DNA of 8,636 nt from Nitrospirota bacterium (GTDB lineage: Bacteria; Nitrospirota; UBA9217). This document shows positions 8,093-8,636 of the stretch, piece by piece. The stretch is from positions 1 through 8,636 of the forward strand of contig DAIDTZ010000462.1 in NCBI GenBank assembly GCA_027456925.1, in the 5' to 3' direction. A program made the translations under genes and the position numbers. Position 1 is the first letter of the stretch; each line of letters starts with the position of its first letter. The notes under the pieces were generated by a model, which was not told the DNA's origin, searched no databases, and worked only from the letters and a program-made list of their open reading frames with translations.

Positions 8093-8437
8093 ATGGTAAC
8101 CTTAACAATAACGAAATCGCGCATAGCGGCAACCCGAAAACAGAGGTTCTCTGATGCGCTTGCTGTACTGAAAAAGGCCGCGGATATTCTCGTAAAAAAA
8201 TATCATGCTCGGAAGATCGTCCTGATAGGATCGCTCATCGATAAAAACCGCTTTGGAGTCCATTCTGATATCGATCTCTGCGTGGAGGGAATTTCCGGCA
8301 AACTTTATTTTCAAGCCGTAGGAGAACTGCTTTTGCTGTCCGATGAATTCGACATCGACATCATCCCCCTTGAGGATGCTACGTTGGAGATGATGGAACA
8401 GGCCATGAAAGGGATGGTGCTCCATGAAAAAAGATGA
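8093..8437 (+). CDS. Nucleotidyltransferase-domain protein of a second MNT/HEPN-like pair
   Basis: A 114-residue protein with a polymerase-beta-like nucleotidyltransferase core: VLIGSLIDKNRFG, then HSDIDLCVEG, with Gly46-Ser47 and Asp59/Asp61. A third acidic position is likely Asp89 in the strand FDIDIIPLED. Eleven residues separate the GS and DXD elements, one more than in the classic MntA spacing and in the first pair in this window. It therefore belongs to a different subfamily. An N-terminal helix of about 40 residues precedes the core. GAGGG at 8084-8088, 4 nt before the ATG, supports the start. It lies 36 nt after kdsD and overlaps the next gene by 14 nt. The likely role is antitoxin, by arrangement; this is inference. 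G+C is 52/120 at 8161-8280, lower than the Kdo genes. Confidence 0.78.
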   Translation: MVTLTITKSRIAATRKQRFSDALAVLKKAADILVKKYHARKIVLIGSLIDKNRFGVHSDIDLCVEGISGKLYFQAVGELLLLSDEFDIDIIPLEDATLEMMEQAMKGMVLHEKR

Positions 8438-8636
8438 ACTCTTCCTGAAACGAACAGGCGCCGAGATTCTCGCAGAATTGGAACGGATTTCACGGATCAT
8501 GAAAGAATATCGTGAATTTATCGATCTGTATCGGGAGCATATGGACAAATATCAACTGCGGGTCAAAGCATCGTTCATGGCTGATTTTTACATGGGGGCG
8601 GAAAAAATATTTGAGATAATCTCGGAAGAACTGAAT
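8424..8636 (+). CDS. HEPN/HepT-like partner protein, N-terminal part (cut by window edge)
   Basis: The first 71 codons of an open frame with no stop before the right edge. The protein begins MKKDELFLKR and is charged and helical. A later stretch reads FMADFYMGAEKIFEII (51-66), which resembles the FY-G-E-IF helix of HepT-like ribonuclease toxins found after small nucleotidyltransferases. The RNase motif expected in such proteins would lie beyond the window, so activity cannot be judged. The start overlaps the preceding gene by 14 nt. AAAGGGA at 8408-8414, inside that gene, is a plausible ribosome binding site 9 nt before the ATG. The overlap supports one coupled two-gene unit. The family call rests on context and one helix, so it is moderate. 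Confidence 0.65.
   Translation, partial: MKKDELFLKRTGAEILAELERISRIMKEYREFIDLYREHMDKYQLRVKASFMADFYMGAEKIFEIISEELN

Overview
The window reads almost entirely on the plus strand. It looks like chromosomal DNA from a Gram-negative (outer-membrane) bacterium, because it carries four Kdo/CMP-Kdo pathway genes beside nucleotide-sugar genes for surface polysaccharide. The order kdsB-pyrG-kdsA-kdsD resembles the Kdo operons of Desulfobacterota (old Deltaproteobacteria) and Nitrospirota. That placement is inferred from remembered gene order and general sequence style; no marker gene settles the phylum.

Layout: (1) 3-110, the last 35 codons of an RfbB/RmlB-like dTDP-glucose 4,6-dehydratase. (2) 214-1542, UDP-glucose 6-dehydrogenase, then 1663-2595, UDP-glucuronate decarboxylase; together they convert UDP-glucose to UDP-glucuronate and then UDP-xylose. 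(3) 2671-3444 kdsB and 3453-5102 pyrG, tightly coupled; PyrG makes the CTP that KdsB uses to activate Kdo. (4) 5192-6030, a nucleotidyltransferase/HEPN pair overlapping by 4 nt, with textbook MntA and HepT motifs, wedged into the Kdo operon. (5) 6155-6982 kdsA (TTG start) and 7085-8056 kdsD, which make Kdo-8-phosphate from ribulose-5-phosphate and phosphoenolpyruvate. (6) 8093 to the right edge, a second, different nucleotidyltransferase/HEPN-like pair, its second gene cut by the window. It lies where kdsC often follows kdsD; no kdsC is seen.

The most unusual feature is in the spacers. The four longer spacers ahead of the sugar genes ugd, uxs, kdsB and kdsD are each built of degenerate 7-nt units kept in one phase for about 10 to 15 units. 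In each, the right half is roughly the reverse complement of the left, so each can fold as a long imperfect hairpin. The heptamer sequence differs from spacer to spacer, but the period and the inverted design are the same. The three spacers touching the nucleotidyltransferase/HEPN modules lack this structure. The heptads are comparable in period to the short tandemly repeated repetitive (STRR) heptamers of cyanobacteria, but here they form inverted hairpins. Their role is unknown.

Base composition also changes: a hand count gives 117/180 G+C in a stretch of pyrG (4501-4680), 84/180 in the first nucleotidyltransferase (5341-5520) and 52/120 in the second (8161-8280). This fits acquired modules, although the 5' part of the decarboxylase gene is also low (51/120 at 1741-1860). 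There is no stretch over 300 nt without a gene, and no RNA gene, CRISPR array, transposase or convincing promoter was found.
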